60,818 bases of DNA from Bradyrhizobium acaciae (GTDB taxonomy: Bacteria > Pseudomonadota > Alphaproteobacteria > Rhizobiales > Xanthobacteraceae). The notes beneath the pieces were generated by a model, which saw only the letters and a program-made list of their open reading frames with translations, was not told where the DNA came from and ran no database searches. Where the stretch lies: NCBI RefSeq assembly GCF_020889785.1, contig NZ_JACMYK010000032.1, positions 1 through 60,818 on the forward strand, read 5' to 3'. Positions 34,076-43,465 of the stretch are shown here, in pieces. Made by a program: the position numbers and the translations under genes. Each line of letters opens with the position of its first letter. Position 1 is the stretch's first letter.

Positions 34076-34815
34076 TTCCCGGCGTCGCTCAGTTTCGCTC
34101 TATCGGCTTCGGGGTAGGCGGTCGCGGTCGAGTCACCCTTGCGGTATTTCTGGAATGCGATCGACCGGCGCGGCGTGTAGGCGGCGGTCTCGGTCCGCGG
34201 CTGTTCGAGGTCGGACGGATTGGCGACCATCGCGGCGAGATTGCGCTGCGTGGCGCAGCCGAAATTCTCGTACTGCTTGTTCTCGCTGTAAGCGGGATTG
34301 TAGATCGAGGGACCAAGGTCGCTCGGCCACACGCCGCAGGGGCCGGCGACCGCGGCCATCTTCGGATAGCTGAGGCGAATGGTCGGAAGCGCGCGCGGGT
34401 CGTCGGTGTGATAGGAGCGCCGGGTGATGGCGTGCGCAGGCACCCCCATCGACGCCAGCACGCCGCGGATCTCCTGGTACACCGCCTGCGTCGAGCGTGT
34501 GTTCGAGGTGTCGGCCGGCACATCGATCGCGATCGCGCCGGTGCCTTCACGGCGCCAGGTGCGGGCCAGCCCCATGACGTCGTCGCGCTGCGTTTCGGTG
34601 AGATTGCCGCGGGCATGGCCCACGAACACGACGATCGACTGCTCACCCTCGGTGATCGCGATCGGATGTCGTTGCCGGTAGTCGTCGGGCACGGTGCCGG
34701 TGGCAAGATTGTCGCCGGTCAGATTGCAGCCGCCGAGCGCGATCGCCGTGGCGACGAGGGCGCCGCACAGCGAAAGCGACCTCTTATGTCCGGCTTGTGT
34801 GTTGCGTATCATCAT
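34072..34815 (-). CDS. cpaD: Tad pilus lipoprotein CpaD
   Basis: A 247-residue lipoprotein starting MMIRNTQAGHKRSLSLCGAL with a lipobox ALGGC. The body contains the CpaD family pattern DYRQRHPIAITEGEQSIVVFVGH and FGCATQRNLAAMVANPSDLEQPR. It is an outer-membrane component working with the CpaC secretin. GGGGGA precedes the double ATG at 34815-34810. The frame is open to 34827. Coupled to cpaE by a 4-base overlap. The middle of the body is close to an OmpA-like peptidoglycan-binding fold, which is inference. Confidence 0.92.
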   Translation of the reverse strand: MMIRNTQAGHKRSLSLCGALVATAIALGGCNLTGDNLATGTVPDDYRQRHPIAITEGEQSIVVFVGHARGNLTETQRDDVMGLARTWRREGTGAIAIDVPADTSNTRSTQAVYQEIRGVLASMGVPAHAITRRSYHTDDPRALPTIRLSYPKMAAVAGPCGVWPSDLGPSIYNPAYSENKQYENFGCATQRNLAAMVANPSDLEQPRTETAAYTPRRSIAFQKYRKGDSTATAYPEADRAKLSDAGK

Positions 34816-34844
34816 AGGATCCCCCAACCCTTCAGGTTCGCGCC

Positions 34845-36314
34845 TCAGTCGATGATGAAGCCGAAATTGACCGGCGTGGCGCCGATCGGCTCGGCACGGG
34901 CGGCAACGCCGTAGATGCGATTGACGCGCGCCAGCAGCGCCGACTGTGCGTCGGAGGCCGGAGCAAATCCGTCGTCGGGACGGGACAATTCCTTCTGCGC
35001 AACGGCGCGCACCACGTAGGGCGTCACGATCACCATGAGCTCGGTCTCGTTGTTGACGAAGTCCTGGCTCCTGAACAGCTGGCCGAGGACCGGGATCTGA
35101 TCGACGCCCGGCATTCCGTTAATGGCCTGCTTGGTCTGCTCCTGGATCAATCCGGCCATCGCGATCGAGCCGCCGGAAGGCACCTCCAGCGTGGTGTCGG
35201 CGCGGCGGGTCTTGATCGAGGGGATCGTCGTGCCGCCCTGGCCACCGGTCAACGCGTTCTCCATCGAGACTTCGGACACTTCGGTCATCACCTTCAGGCT
35301 GATGCGTCCCTCGGACAGCACCACCGGAGTGAAGTTGAGCGAGATACCGAACTTCTTGAAGCTGACGGTCTGGACGCAATTCCCGATCGTGCCTGACGTC
35401 GTGGTCTGACAGGTGACGCCGGTCGGAATTGGAAACTCGCCGCCCGAGACGAAGGTCGCGGACTCGCCGGAGATCGCCGTGAGGTTGGGTTCGGCCAGCG
35501 TCTTCACGACGCCTGCGTTTTCCATCGCGCGCAGCGTCGCGGTGACGGTCGGCACGCCGAGCTTGTTCAGGGCCGCACCGGCCAGCACGTTGCTGGGCGC
35601 GAGCGGTCCGTTGTTGGCGGTGAAGGCGTTGGCGTTGTTGAAGACCACCGCAGCGGTGCCGTAATTCATGTTGGCACTGAGATCGACGCCGAGCTGCTTG
35701 ACGACATCCCGGCGCACTTCGGCGACGGTGACTTTCAGCATCACCTGGTCGCGGCCGCGCACCACGATGGAATTGACGACCTTGTCGGCGCTGCCGACGA
35801 GCTTCGCGGCGATGTCGCCGGCCTGCTGGGCTTCGACCGGGCTCGCCACTGTGCCGGTCAGCACTACGCTGTCGCCGACGCCCTCGATCTGGACGCCGGG
35901 CAGCATCTGCTTCAATGCGGCGCGCATGCCGTTGAGGTCGCGCTTGATCGCGATGTCGTAGGACGCGACCTGGTTGCCTTCGGCGTCGAAGAACACCACG
36001 TTGGTCTGGCCGACCGCCGCGCCGATGATATAGGCACGCTGCGCCGAGCGGATCACGGCGTTGGCGATCTTGGGATCGGCGACCAGGACGTCCTTGGCCT
36101 CGCGCGGCAGGTCGACCACCACCGACTTGCCGACGCCGAGCGAGACGGAACGCATCTTGGCGGAAATGCTGCTCGTCACTGCGACGTCCGCGTTCTTGTC
36201 GGGATCGGTCGCGCCGGCGAGAGCCGGGATCAGCATCAGGGCGGTAACCGCCGAGAATGACAGCGAACGGACCAGCGTGGTCCGCGTCGCGAGTTTTTTT
36301 GCACCCGTTGTCAT
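34845..36314 (-). CDS. cpaC: Tad pilus secretin CpaC
   Basis: A 489-residue outer-membrane secretin. After a signal peptide, the N-terminal pilus/secretin domain (SVSLGVGKSVVVDLPREAKDVLVADPKIANAVI) is followed by a BON-like domain (VVLTGTVASPVEAQQAGDIAAKL). Then come the secretin C-terminal barrel (VGVDQIPVLGQLFRSQDF type, with NETELMVIVTPYVV). It forms the gated channel through which the Tad/Flp pilus passes. The ATG at 36314 gives MTTGAKKLATRTTL and a suitable ribosome-binding site; the frame continues upstream to 36428 inside cpaB. Confidence 0.94.
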   Translation of the reverse strand: MTTGAKKLATRTTLVRSLSFSAVTALMLIPALAGATDPDKNADVAVTSSISAKMRSVSLGVGKSVVVDLPREAKDVLVADPKIANAVIRSAQRAYIIGAAVGQTNVVFFDAEGNQVASYDIAIKRDLNGMRAALKQMLPGVQIEGVGDSVVLTGTVASPVEAQQAGDIAAKLVGSADKVVNSIVVRGRDQVMLKVTVAEVRRDVVKQLGVDLSANMNYGTAAVVFNNANAFTANNGPLAPSNVLAGAALNKLGVPTVTATLRAMENAGVVKTLAEPNLTAISGESATFVSGGEFPIPTGVTCQTTTSGTIGNCVQTVSFKKFGISLNFTPVVLSEGRISLKVMTEVSEVSMENALTGGQGGTTIPSIKTRRADTTLEVPSGGSIAMAGLIQEQTKQAINGMPGVDQIPVLGQLFRSQDFVNNETELMVIVTPYVVRAVAQKELSRPDDGFAPASDAQSALLARVNRIYGVAARAEPIGATPVNFGFIID

Positions 36315-36327
36315 ATCGAAGCCCCCA

Positions 36328-37131
36328 TCACTTCTGTGTCGTCTGAGCGCTAGGGATGCCGAAGCGCACCACCTTGATGCTCTCGCCCCGCTTCGGGGCC
36401 TGGTCTCTGGTCTCGTCGATCGTCTCATTGATGTCGGCGATGCTGCGCAGCGCCAGCGCCAGCGTGCCGCTCTGCCGGGCGCGCGCGAGCGTCTCGGCCT
36501 GTTCGGGCTTGAGCTCGAGTGTCACGGTCTTGCCGACGAGGGAGTTGTTGCCGTCCTTCTCTTTCGGCGCCTGGTCGATCGCCAGCACGCGGACGTTGGA
36601 CAGCAGTATTTCGGTGGTGATGATGTCGCGGTTACCCTGCTGTTGATCGGGGTTCTTGTCGCGTCGCGACAGGATCACATCGACGCGGTCGTTCGGCAGG
36701 ATGAAGCCGCCGGCGCCGGTCTCCGGCGAGATTTCCGTGGAGATCGCGCGCATGCCGGAGGGCAGGATCGCGGCCATGAAGCCGCTTCCATTGGCCTTGA
36801 CCAGTTTCTGCTCGCGGATCGGTTCGCCGATGATGAAAGGAGCGCGTGCGATCGAGCCGATCACGTCGCTCATGGCATTGGCATTGGTGTCGTGGCGGAT
36901 GAACGCCGCGCTTGCGGTTTCAGCGGGCCAGCGCTGCCATTGCACGTCTTCGGCTTTGACCGACTGGCCAAGGCCGATGTCGGACTTCGCCACCAGCACT
37001 TCGACGGTCGGGAGTTGTGCGACTGGCGGCGCGACCGGCGCCGGTTTGCGATCGCCAACGCTCGCGAGATACATGGCCGCGAGGCCTGCGACGCCGGCGA
37101 TGCCGAGGACCACGATGCGTGCCGTCTTCAT
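36328..37131 (-). CDS. cpaB: Tad pilus assembly protein CpaB (RcpC)
   Basis: A 267-residue protein starting MKTARIVVLGIAGVAGLAAMYLAS, an N-terminal anchor. It is followed by the SAF domain (PTVEVLVAKSDIGLGQSVKAEDVQWQRWP) and the RcpC/CpaB domain (GMRAISTEISPETGAGGFILPNDRVDVILSRR). It acts in the periplasm near the CpaC secretin. It is the first gene of a cpaB-cpaC-cpaD-cpaE operon. Upstream, the leader carries a small hairpin (TGCCCT, 6-base loop, AGGGCA) at 37145-37162. Confidence 0.93.
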   Translation of the reverse strand: MKTARIVVLGIAGVAGLAAMYLASVGDRKPAPVAPPVAQLPTVEVLVAKSDIGLGQSVKAEDVQWQRWPAETASAAFIRHDTNANAMSDVIGSIARAPFIIGEPIREQKLVKANGSGFMAAILPSGMRAISTEISPETGAGGFILPNDRVDVILSRRDKNPDQQQGNRDIITTEILLSNVRVLAIDQAPKEKDGNNSLVGKTVTLELKPEQAETLARARQSGTLALALRSIADINETIDETRDQAPKRGESIKVVRFGIPSAQTTQK

Positions 37132-37144
37132 GCGATTGTCTGAA

Positions 37145-37162
37145 TGCCCTTAACTCAGGGCA
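37145..37162 (-). promoter_or_regulatory. Leader hairpin before cpaB
   Basis: A perfect 6-bp inverted repeat (TGCCCT / AGGGCA) with a 6-base spacer lies 14 bases upstream of the cpaB ATG. It could form a small hairpin in the mRNA leader near the ribosome-binding region, or be a protein-binding site. Confidence 0.35.
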
Positions 37163-37416
37163 GTCACGTCCTTGCGGCACCGACAGCCCTTCCGGGAGCA
37201 TCACTACGGCCGCAAAAGTATAAGGGAACTTGATGGAACGTCCGGACAATTAAGGGATTGGTGGGGATGGTGAACGGCGAGTTTATCGGCGCCGTCACAT
37301 CTCCGCAGAATCCCGGAGATCGCGCGTACTCGATGCACGGGACGCGGGTCGCAATGCCGCGTCACCGCCGGGCGGTTGTGGTTAATCTCGGCTGACGTGC
37401 AGTCCGCGCCGACGGA

Positions 37417-38613
37417 TCAGCGCGCAGCCTTCAACGCCGCAAACCCGCGATCGAGATCGGCCTTGAGATCGTCGAGGCTTTCGAGCCCGATATGCAGCCG
37501 CAGCGTCGGTCCGCCCGGCGACCATTTGGTCGCGGTGCGATAGTCGCTGCAATCGAACGGGATGGCGAGGCTCTCGAACCCGCCCCACGAAAAGCCCATG
37601 CCAAACAGCTTGAGCGTGTTGAGCATCGCATCGACCGCGGTCTGCGGCACGGGCTTCAGCACGATGCTGAACAGGCCGGAGGCGCCGGTGAAGTCGCGCT
37701 TCCAGATCGCGTGCCCGGGATCGGTCTCGAGGGCGGGGTGCAGCACCCGATCGACCTCGGGTCGCGCCGCAAGCCAGCGCGCCATGTCGAGCCCGGAGCG
37801 ATGGTGCTGTGCAAGTCGAACCGACAGCGTGCGTAGCCCACGCAGCGCGAGGTAGACGTCATCGGGGCCGACGCAGACGCCGAGCACCCCGATCGCCTCC
37901 TGGACCAGCGGCCAGGCCTTCGCATTGGCCGCGATGGTGCCGAACATGATGTCGGAGTGGCCGCTGAAATACTTAGTGCCGGCCTGCATGCTGATGTCGA
38001 TGCCTTGTTCGAGCGAACGGCGATAGAGCGGGGTCGCCCATGTGTTGTCATCGATCATCAGCGCGCCGTGGGCATGCGCCACGGCCGATATCGCGCGCAC
38101 GTCGGGCATCTCGAACGATTGCGAGCCGGGTGCCTCGACCAGCACGGCGCGGGTGTTCGGCTTGAACAGCGCCGCGATGCCGGCGCCGATCAGCGGATCG
38201 AAATAGCTGGTCTCGATGCCGTAGCGCCTCAGGAGCTTTTCGCAGACATTGCGGGTCGGCCGATAGGCATTGTCGCAAACCAGCAGATGGTCGCCGGCCT
38301 TCAGCACGGCGAGCAGCGTCGTGCTGATCGCGGACAGTCCCGACGGGGCGAGGCCGACGCCGGCGCATTGCGGGCCTTCCAGCGCCATCAGCACGTCCTG
38401 TAGCGCCCGGGTGGTCGGGGTGCCGTGGCGGCCATAGGTAAATTCGGCGCGATGGGCGTGGAGGTCCTCCGCGGTCGGATAGAGCACGGTGGAGCCGTGA
38501 AACACCGGCGGGTTGACGAAGCCCTTCTGGGCCTTGGTGTCGCGGCCGGCCGTGACCAGGCGGGTCGTGACGTCTTGCGGGCGGGGGGGCGTGGAGCCGT
38601 CAGAGGAGGTCAT
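37417..38613 (-). CDS. metC: Cystathionine beta-lyase (MetC-type)
   Basis: A 398-residue pyridoxal-phosphate enzyme of the Cys/Met metabolism family, starting MTSSDGSTPPRPQDV. The cofactor lysine is K214 (MQAGTKYFSGHSDIMFG), with LLVCDNAYRPTRN and DDNTWATPLY further upstream. GKDRH-like cystathionine features and SWGGFESLAIPF near residue 348 agree with MetC. It cleaves cystathionine to homocysteine, pyruvate and ammonia in methionine synthesis. The frame is open to 38832, but the ATG at 38613 is the natural start. Divergent from the aap operon. Confidence 0.92.
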   Translation of the reverse strand: MTSSDGSTPPRPQDVTTRLVTAGRDTKAQKGFVNPPVFHGSTVLYPTAEDLHAHRAEFTYGRHGTPTTRALQDVLMALEGPQCAGVGLAPSGLSAISTTLLAVLKAGDHLLVCDNAYRPTRNVCEKLLRRYGIETSYFDPLIGAGIAALFKPNTRAVLVEAPGSQSFEMPDVRAISAVAHAHGALMIDDNTWATPLYRRSLEQGIDISMQAGTKYFSGHSDIMFGTIAANAKAWPLVQEAIGVLGVCVGPDDVYLALRGLRTLSVRLAQHHRSGLDMARWLAARPEVDRVLHPALETDPGHAIWKRDFTGASGLFSIVLKPVPQTAVDAMLNTLKLFGMGFSWGGFESLAIPFDCSDYRTATKWSPGGPTLRLHIGLESLDDLKADLDRGFAALKAAR

Positions 38614-38942
38614 GGATTGCTGCCGTTGGACTTTAGACTTTTTGCCGCAACCGCACCGCGTCGGGAAGACAGGGCTACGCCGGGAGGTGTTACTAACAAG
38701 AGGTAGAAGACATGCGTCAACCCCTTGACCCGGCTCGTCAGTCGCTATGTGATGCGGCGCAACTACCAGTCGCCGCACGTTGAGGGGCCTGCCGCGACCT
38801 ACGATCCGTTGCCTGATCGGTTTGCACGCCAAGCTGCCGGTTGGATTAGCATTTTTTGCTGCAAGGGATCATTGGGATGGCCCGTGAACGCGAGGCGATC
38901 ACAAAGCAAACGTCCAACGGACGACCCTGAAAGGCCCTGCCC
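38614..38942. other. Intergenic region between metC and aapJ
   Basis: 329 bases between divergent genes. The metC leader (minus strand) contains CGGTGCGGTTGCGGC followed by AAAAAGTC, but it does not match the SAM-II riboswitch consensus as remembered. Just before aapJ is an AT-rich palindromic patch (AGCATTTTTTGCT, about 38848-38860). It was checked as a sigma-54 site and the GG-GC spacing is wrong. No ORF is supported. Confidence 0.4.
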
Positions 38943-39959
38943 ATGAAATGCGCATCCCTGGCTGTTTTTCTTGCCGTTGCCGCCGCCCTGTCGGGCCAGG
39001 CCGCCTCGGCGCAAACCCTCAAGACGATCAAGGACAGGGGCCAGCTGTCCTGCGGCGTCAGCCAGGGCCTGCCGGGCTTCTCCGCGCCGGACGACAAAGG
39101 GAACTGGACCGGCATCGACGTCGACGTCTGCCGCGCCATTGCCGCCGTGGTGCTCGACGACCCGACCAAGGTCAAGTTCGTGCCGCTGTCGGCGAAGGAT
39201 CGCTTCACCGCGCTGCAGTCCGGCGAGATCGACGTGCTGTCGCGCAACACCACCTGGACCGTGTCGCGCGATACCTCGCTCGGCGCCAATTTCACCGGCG
39301 TGACCTATTATGACGGGCAGGGCTTCATGGTGAAGAAGTCGCTCAAGGTCAATTCGGCGCTGGAATTGAACAGCGCCTCGGTCTGCGTGCAGACCGGCAC
39401 CACGACGGAGCAGAACCTCGCCGACTTCTTCAAGGGCAACAACATGAAGTACGAGGTGATCGCGTTCGGCAGCATTGACGAGGCCGTCAAGGCCTATGAA
39501 TCCGGCCGCTGCGACGTCTTCACCGACGACGCCTCGGGGCTCTATGCCAGCCGCCTGAAACTCGCGAACCCGGCCGATCACATCGTGCTCCCGGAAATCA
39601 TTTCCAAGGAGCCGTTGGGGCCGATGGTGCGCCACGGCGACGACCAGTGGTTCGACATCGTGAAGTGGACGTTGTTTGCGATGATCAATGCAGAGGAACT
39701 CGGCATCACCCAGAAGAACGTCGACACCATGCTCAAATCGGACAAGCCGGAGATGAAGCGGGTGCTCGGCACCGACGGCAATCTCGGCGAACAGCTCGGC
39801 CTCACCAAGGACTGGGTGGTGCGGATCGTGAAGGCGGTCGGCAATTACGGCGAAACCTTCGAGCGCAATGTCGGCACCGGCTCGCCGCTTGGCATCGCTC
39901 GTGGCGTCAACAATCTCTGGAACAAGGGTGGTATCCAGTACGCGCCGCCGATCCGCTGA
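38943..39959 (+). CDS. aapJ: General L-amino acid ABC transporter, substrate-binding protein
   Basis: A 338-residue periplasmic protein starting MKCASLAVFLAVAAALSGQA, with a signal peptide cut near ASA. It carries family 3 solute-binding features: RGQLSCGVSQGLPGFSAPDDKGNWTGIDVDVCRAIAA, LQSGEIDVLSRNTTWT and VCVQTGTTTEQNLADFF, matching AapJ/BztA. It binds a broad range of L-amino acids in the periplasm. First gene of aapJQMP, with the permease genes directly following. Confidence 0.96.
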   Translation: MKCASLAVFLAVAAALSGQAASAQTLKTIKDRGQLSCGVSQGLPGFSAPDDKGNWTGIDVDVCRAIAAVVLDDPTKVKFVPLSAKDRFTALQSGEIDVLSRNTTWTVSRDTSLGANFTGVTYYDGQGFMVKKSLKVNSALELNSASVCVQTGTTTEQNLADFFKGNNMKYEVIAFGSIDEAVKAYESGRCDVFTDDASGLYASRLKLANPADHIVLPEIISKEPLGPMVRHGDDQWFDIVKWTLFAMINAEELGITQKNVDTMLKSDKPEMKRVLGTDGNLGEQLGLTKDWVVRIVKAVGNYGETFERNVGTGSPLGIARGVNNLWNKGGIQYAPPIR

Positions 39960-39983
39960 TCGATCCGGCCAACGGCTGCGGCG

Positions 39984-41189
39984 ATGAGCATCGCGCCCCG
40001 CAAACCACCGCTGCAATTTGCCCTCAGGCTGAAGCGCGCGCTTGGCGGCAAGACCGGCTGGAACGGCTTTGCGGCGCAGATTGCCTTCGCCGCGATCCTA
40101 GCCTGGATCGCCTACGAGATCGTGGCGAATGCGCGCACGAACCTGGAGACCCAGCACATTGCGTCGGGCTTCGGCTTCCTCAACTACAATGCGGGCTTTG
40201 ACGTCAATCAGAGCCTGATCGCCTACAACAATTCCGACACCTACTGGCGGGTGTTCTTCGTCGGTCTGTTGAACACGATCCTGGTCTCGGTGATCGGCAT
40301 CGTCTTCGCCACCGTGATCGGCTTCGTGGTGGCGCTGTGCCGGTTGTCGCCGAACGGGGTGCTGTCACGGATCGGCGGCACCTATGTCGAGATCGTCAGG
40401 AACCTGCCGGTCTTGTTCCAGATCCTGTTCTGGTACCTGGCCGTGCTCGCGGCGCTGCCGGCGCCGCGGCAGAGCATCTCGATCTTCAGCACGTTCTTCC
40501 TCAACAATCGCGGGCTCATCGTGCCGCTGCCGGTCAGCGAGCCGGGGCTCTATCCGTTCCTCGCCGCGCTCGCGGCCGGTATCGTCGTGGCGTTGGGCTT
40601 GCGGCACCACGCGCGGCGTATCCTGTTCGAGCGCGGGCACATGATCCGGATCTGGCCCTACGTGCTGGGTTGCCTGGTCGGACTGCCGCTGGCCTCGATG
40701 CTGATCTTCGGTTGGCCGTTCAAGCTCGAGCTGCCGCAGCTGAAAGGCTTCAACTTCGCCGGCGGCGCGCGGATCATCCCCGAATTCGTTGCGCTGACGG
40801 TCGCGCTGTCGACCTACACGGGGGCCTTCATTGCCGAGATCGTCCGCGCCGGCGTCATGTCGGTCCACAAGGGACAGATGGAGGCGGGCTCCTCGCTCGG
40901 CCTCAGCCGCGCCGCGACGCTGCGGCTGATCGTGGTGCCGCAGGCGATGCGCGTCATCGTGCCGCCGCTGACCAGCCAGTACCTCAATCTCACCAAGAAT
41001 TCGTCGCTGGCGGTGGCCATCGGCTATCCCGATCTGGTCTCGGTGTTCGCCGGCACCGCGGTGAGCCAGACCGGGCAGGCGATCGAGATCATCGCGATGA
41101 CGATGGGCGTCTACCTGCTGCTCTCGCTGACGACGAGTGCGCTGATGAGCATCTATGGCTGGCGCATCAACCGGAGCATGGCGGCATGA
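39984..41189 (+). CDS. aapQ: General L-amino acid ABC transporter, permease AapQ
   Basis: A 401-residue inner-membrane permease. The HisM-type module contains GFVVALCRLSPNGVLSRIGGTYVEIVRNLPVLFQILFW and the EAA loop EAGSSLGLSRAATLRLIVVPQAMRVIVPP. The long stretch between them has additional helices, as in AapQ. It forms the channel with AapM. The stop overlaps the aapM start (ATGA). Confidence 0.95.
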   Translation: MSIAPRKPPLQFALRLKRALGGKTGWNGFAAQIAFAAILAWIAYEIVANARTNLETQHIASGFGFLNYNAGFDVNQSLIAYNNSDTYWRVFFVGLLNTILVSVIGIVFATVIGFVVALCRLSPNGVLSRIGGTYVEIVRNLPVLFQILFWYLAVLAALPAPRQSISIFSTFFLNNRGLIVPLPVSEPGLYPFLAALAAGIVVALGLRHHARRILFERGHMIRIWPYVLGCLVGLPLASMLIFGWPFKLELPQLKGFNFAGGARIIPEFVALTVALSTYTGAFIAEIVRAGVMSVHKGQMEAGSSLGLSRAATLRLIVVPQAMRVIVPPLTSQYLNLTKNSSLAVAIGYPDLVSVFAGTAVSQTGQAIEIIAMTMGVYLLLSLTTSALMSIYGWRINRSMAA

Positions 41190-42706
41190 CGGATCTGTCC
41201 GCCTCGTCCTTTGTCCGGCAGGATCTGGTTGCCGAGCGTGCGGCGCCGACGAAGACCACCGGCTTCATCGGATTCCTGCGAACGCGGCTGTTGAATTCGC
41301 CGGGCAACATCCTGCTCACGATCCTGGGGCTGTTGCTGGCCTGGTACATCGTTGTCCCGGCGGTCAGGTTCCTGCTGGTCGACGCGGTCTGGACCGGCAA
41401 GGACCGCACCGCTTGCCTCGCCGAAAAGGCCGGCCACGAGGTCGGCGCCTGCTGGCCCTATATTCAGGCCAAGCTGGCGCAACTGATCTATGGCTTCTAT
41501 CCGGAAGCCCAGCGCTGGCGTGTCAATCTGACCTATGCGCTCGGCGCCGCGTTGTTGCTGCCGCTGCTGATGCCGCGCCTGCCGGCCAAGGGCCTGAACT
41601 CCGGCCTGTTCTTCTTCGCGTTTCCGGTGGTGGCGTTCTTCCTGCTGCATGGCGGCGGCATTTCGGGCTTCGGCGTGAGCTGGATCGCCGGCCTGTTGCA
41701 GCTCTTCGAGCAGAGCATCGGCGGCGCCGGCGATCTGCTGGTCAATCTCAGCAAGAGTTCGGCGATTGCCCCGCTGCTGTGGGTGGTTGGCAAGGTGCTC
41801 GTCCTGGTCGGCGTTCTGATCCATTGGCTGATCCTTCCGTTGACCTGGCTGCGGGATCAGTTGCAGGCCTCGTCGCTGCCGGTCTGGGGCGATTTCCTCG
41901 TTACCGCCGTGATCGTCTCGGCCGTGATGTTTGTGCTCGGAGGTGGCGTGCGCACCGGCCGCGGGGCACTGCTCGGGAGCCTGCTGACGTTTGCCGGGAT
42001 AGCGGTTGGCATCAAGCTGATGGGGCTCGATCATGGCGGCTTTCCCATCGTCGACACCCGGCTGTGGGGTGGCCTCCTGGTGACGCTGGTGATCGCGATC
42101 ACCGGCATCGTCGCCTCGATGCCAATCGGGATTGCACTGGCGCTCGGCCGACGCTCGACCATCCCGCTGATCCGGATATTCTCGATCGCCTTCATCGAAT
42201 TCTGGCGCGGCGTGCCGTTGATCACGGTGTTGTTCTTCGCGACATACATGCTGCCGCTGTTCGTGCCGGGCAATTTCGCCGTCGACGGCCTGCTGCGTGC
42301 CCTGATCGGCGTGGCGATCTTTACCGGCGCCTATATGGCCGAGGTGATCAGGGGCGGGTTGGCTGCGGTGGCGCGCGGGCAGGCCGAGGCCGCATCGGCA
42401 CTCGGCCTGTCCTGGTGGAAGACCACTTCGCTGATCGTGCTGCCGCAGGCGCTGCGCTACGTCATTCCAGGCATCGTCAACAGCTTCATCTCGCTGTTCA
42501 AGGACACCTCGCTGGTGTCGATCGTGGCGCTGTTCGATCTGTTGGGTTCCCTGCGGGCGTCGTTCTCGGACCCGGTCTGGACGACGCCGACGACCGCCTT
42601 TACCGGCTTCGCTTTTGCCGGAATGATCTACTTCGTGTTCTGCTTTGGAATGTCGCGTTACTCGCTTTTCGTCGAAAACCGGCTCAACGCTTACCGCCGC
42701 CACTGA
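41186..42706 (+). CDS. aapM: General L-amino acid ABC transporter, permease AapM (enlarged)
   Basis: A 506-residue inner-membrane permease starting [20 protein letters not shown]. The HisM module is C-terminal: [24 protein letters not shown] start near residue 292, [19 protein letters not shown], and [29 protein letters not shown]. From about residue 155 to 245 there is an extra stretch with several hydrophobic segments ([17 protein letters not shown] and [21 protein letters not shown]) not expected from the shorter R. leguminosarum protein as remembered. The frame is open far upstream, inside aapQ, but the coupled ATG is the start. Confidence 0.93.
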   Translation: MTDLSASSFVRQDLVAERAAPTKTTGFIGFLRTRLLNSPGNILLTILGLLLAWYIVVPAVRFLLVDAVWTGKDRTACLAEKAGHEVGACWPYIQAKLAQLIYGFYPEAQRWRVNLTYALGAALLLPLLMPRLPAKGLNSGLFFFAFPVVAFFLLHGGGISGFGVSWIAGLLQLFEQSIGGAGDLLVNLSKSSAIAPLLWVVGKVLVLVGVLIHWLILPLTWLRDQLQASSLPVWGDFLVTAVIVSAVMFVLGGGVRTGRGALLGSLLTFAGIAVGIKLMGLDHGGFPIVDTRLWGGLLVTLVIAITGIVASMPIGIALALGRRSTIPLIRIFSIAFIEFWRGVPLITVLFFATYMLPLFVPGNFAVDGLLRALIGVAIFTGAYMAEVIRGGLAAVARGQAEAASALGLSWWKTTSLIVLPQALRYVIPGIVNSFISLFKDTSLVSIVALFDLLGSLRASFSDPVWTTPTTAFTGFAFAGMIYFVFCFGMSRYSLFVENRLNAYRRH

Positions 42707-42717
42707 ACAGGGTCACC

Positions 42718-43457
42718 ATGTCCACAACCCCGATCGTCAACATTTCCGCGCTCAACAATGGTACGGCGACTTCCACGTGTTGCGCGACATCGACCTCGAG
42801 GTCGGAAAGAGCGAGCGCATCGTGATCTGCGGGCCGTCCGGCTCGGGCAAGTCGACCTTGATCCGCTGCATCAACGCATTGGAGGAATTCCAGGAGGGCG
42901 AGATCGTGGTTGACGGCATCGAGCTCGGGCCGAATTTGCGCCGCGTCGACGAAGTGCGCCGTGAAGTCGGTATGGTGTTCCAGAGCTTCAACCTGTTCCC
43001 GCATCTCACCGTGCTCGAGAACTGCACGCTGGCGCCGATCTGGGTGCGCAACATCCCGAAGAAGGATGCCGAGGCGACTGCGATGAAGTTTCTCGAGCGC
43101 GTCAAGATTCCGCATCAGGCCAACAAGTTTCCCGGCCAGATGTCGGGCGGTCAGCAGCAGCGCGTGGCGATCGCCCGCGCACTGACCATGAACCCGAAGG
43201 TGATGCTGTTCGACGAGCCAACCTCGGCGCTCGACCCGGAAATGGTCAAGGAGGTGCTCGACACCATGGTCGATCTCGCCAGGGAGGGCATGACCATGCT
43301 GGTCGTGACCCATGAAATGGGCTTTGCGCGCGAGGTCGCCAACCGGGTCGTGTTCATGGATGCGGGCCAGATCATCGAATCGAACACGCCGCAGGAATTC
43401 TTCGCCAATCCGCAGCACGCGCGGTCGAAGCTGTTCCTGAGCCAGATCTTGCGGTGA
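42718..43457 (+). pseudogene. aapP: General L-amino acid ABC transporter ATP-binding protein AapP, frameshifted
   Basis: All ATPase motifs are intact: GPSGSGKST (Walker A), [15 protein letters not shown] (signature), [14 protein letters not shown] (Walker B) and VVTHEMGFA (H-loop). The natural start, ATG at 42718 ([13 protein letters not shown]), is in a different frame from the rest ([16 protein letters not shown]). The join reads AAC-AA-TGG, one base short of the expected AAC-AAN-TGG at about 42757-42759. With one base restored the gene is 247 codons, the normal length. As sequenced, translation from 42718 stops at 42825. An in-frame internal GTG at 42777 would give a truncated protein lacking the first strand. 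Either a real mutation or a base-call error; the deletion is in a non-homopolymer. Confidence 0.85.
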
Positions 43458-43465
43458 TTGTTCGA

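Noticed and set aside
38614..38700. Possible SAM riboswitch in the metC leader
   Set aside because: The leader does not show the SAM-II conserved core or a clear pseudoknot pattern.
38848..38870. Possible sigma-54 promoter before aapJ
   Set aside because: The GG and GC elements are 15 bases apart between first bases instead of 12, so the consensus is not met.
41153..42703. A 516-codon minus-strand frame opposite aapM
   Set aside because: Antisense shadow with the same His/Arg/Gln-rich composition.
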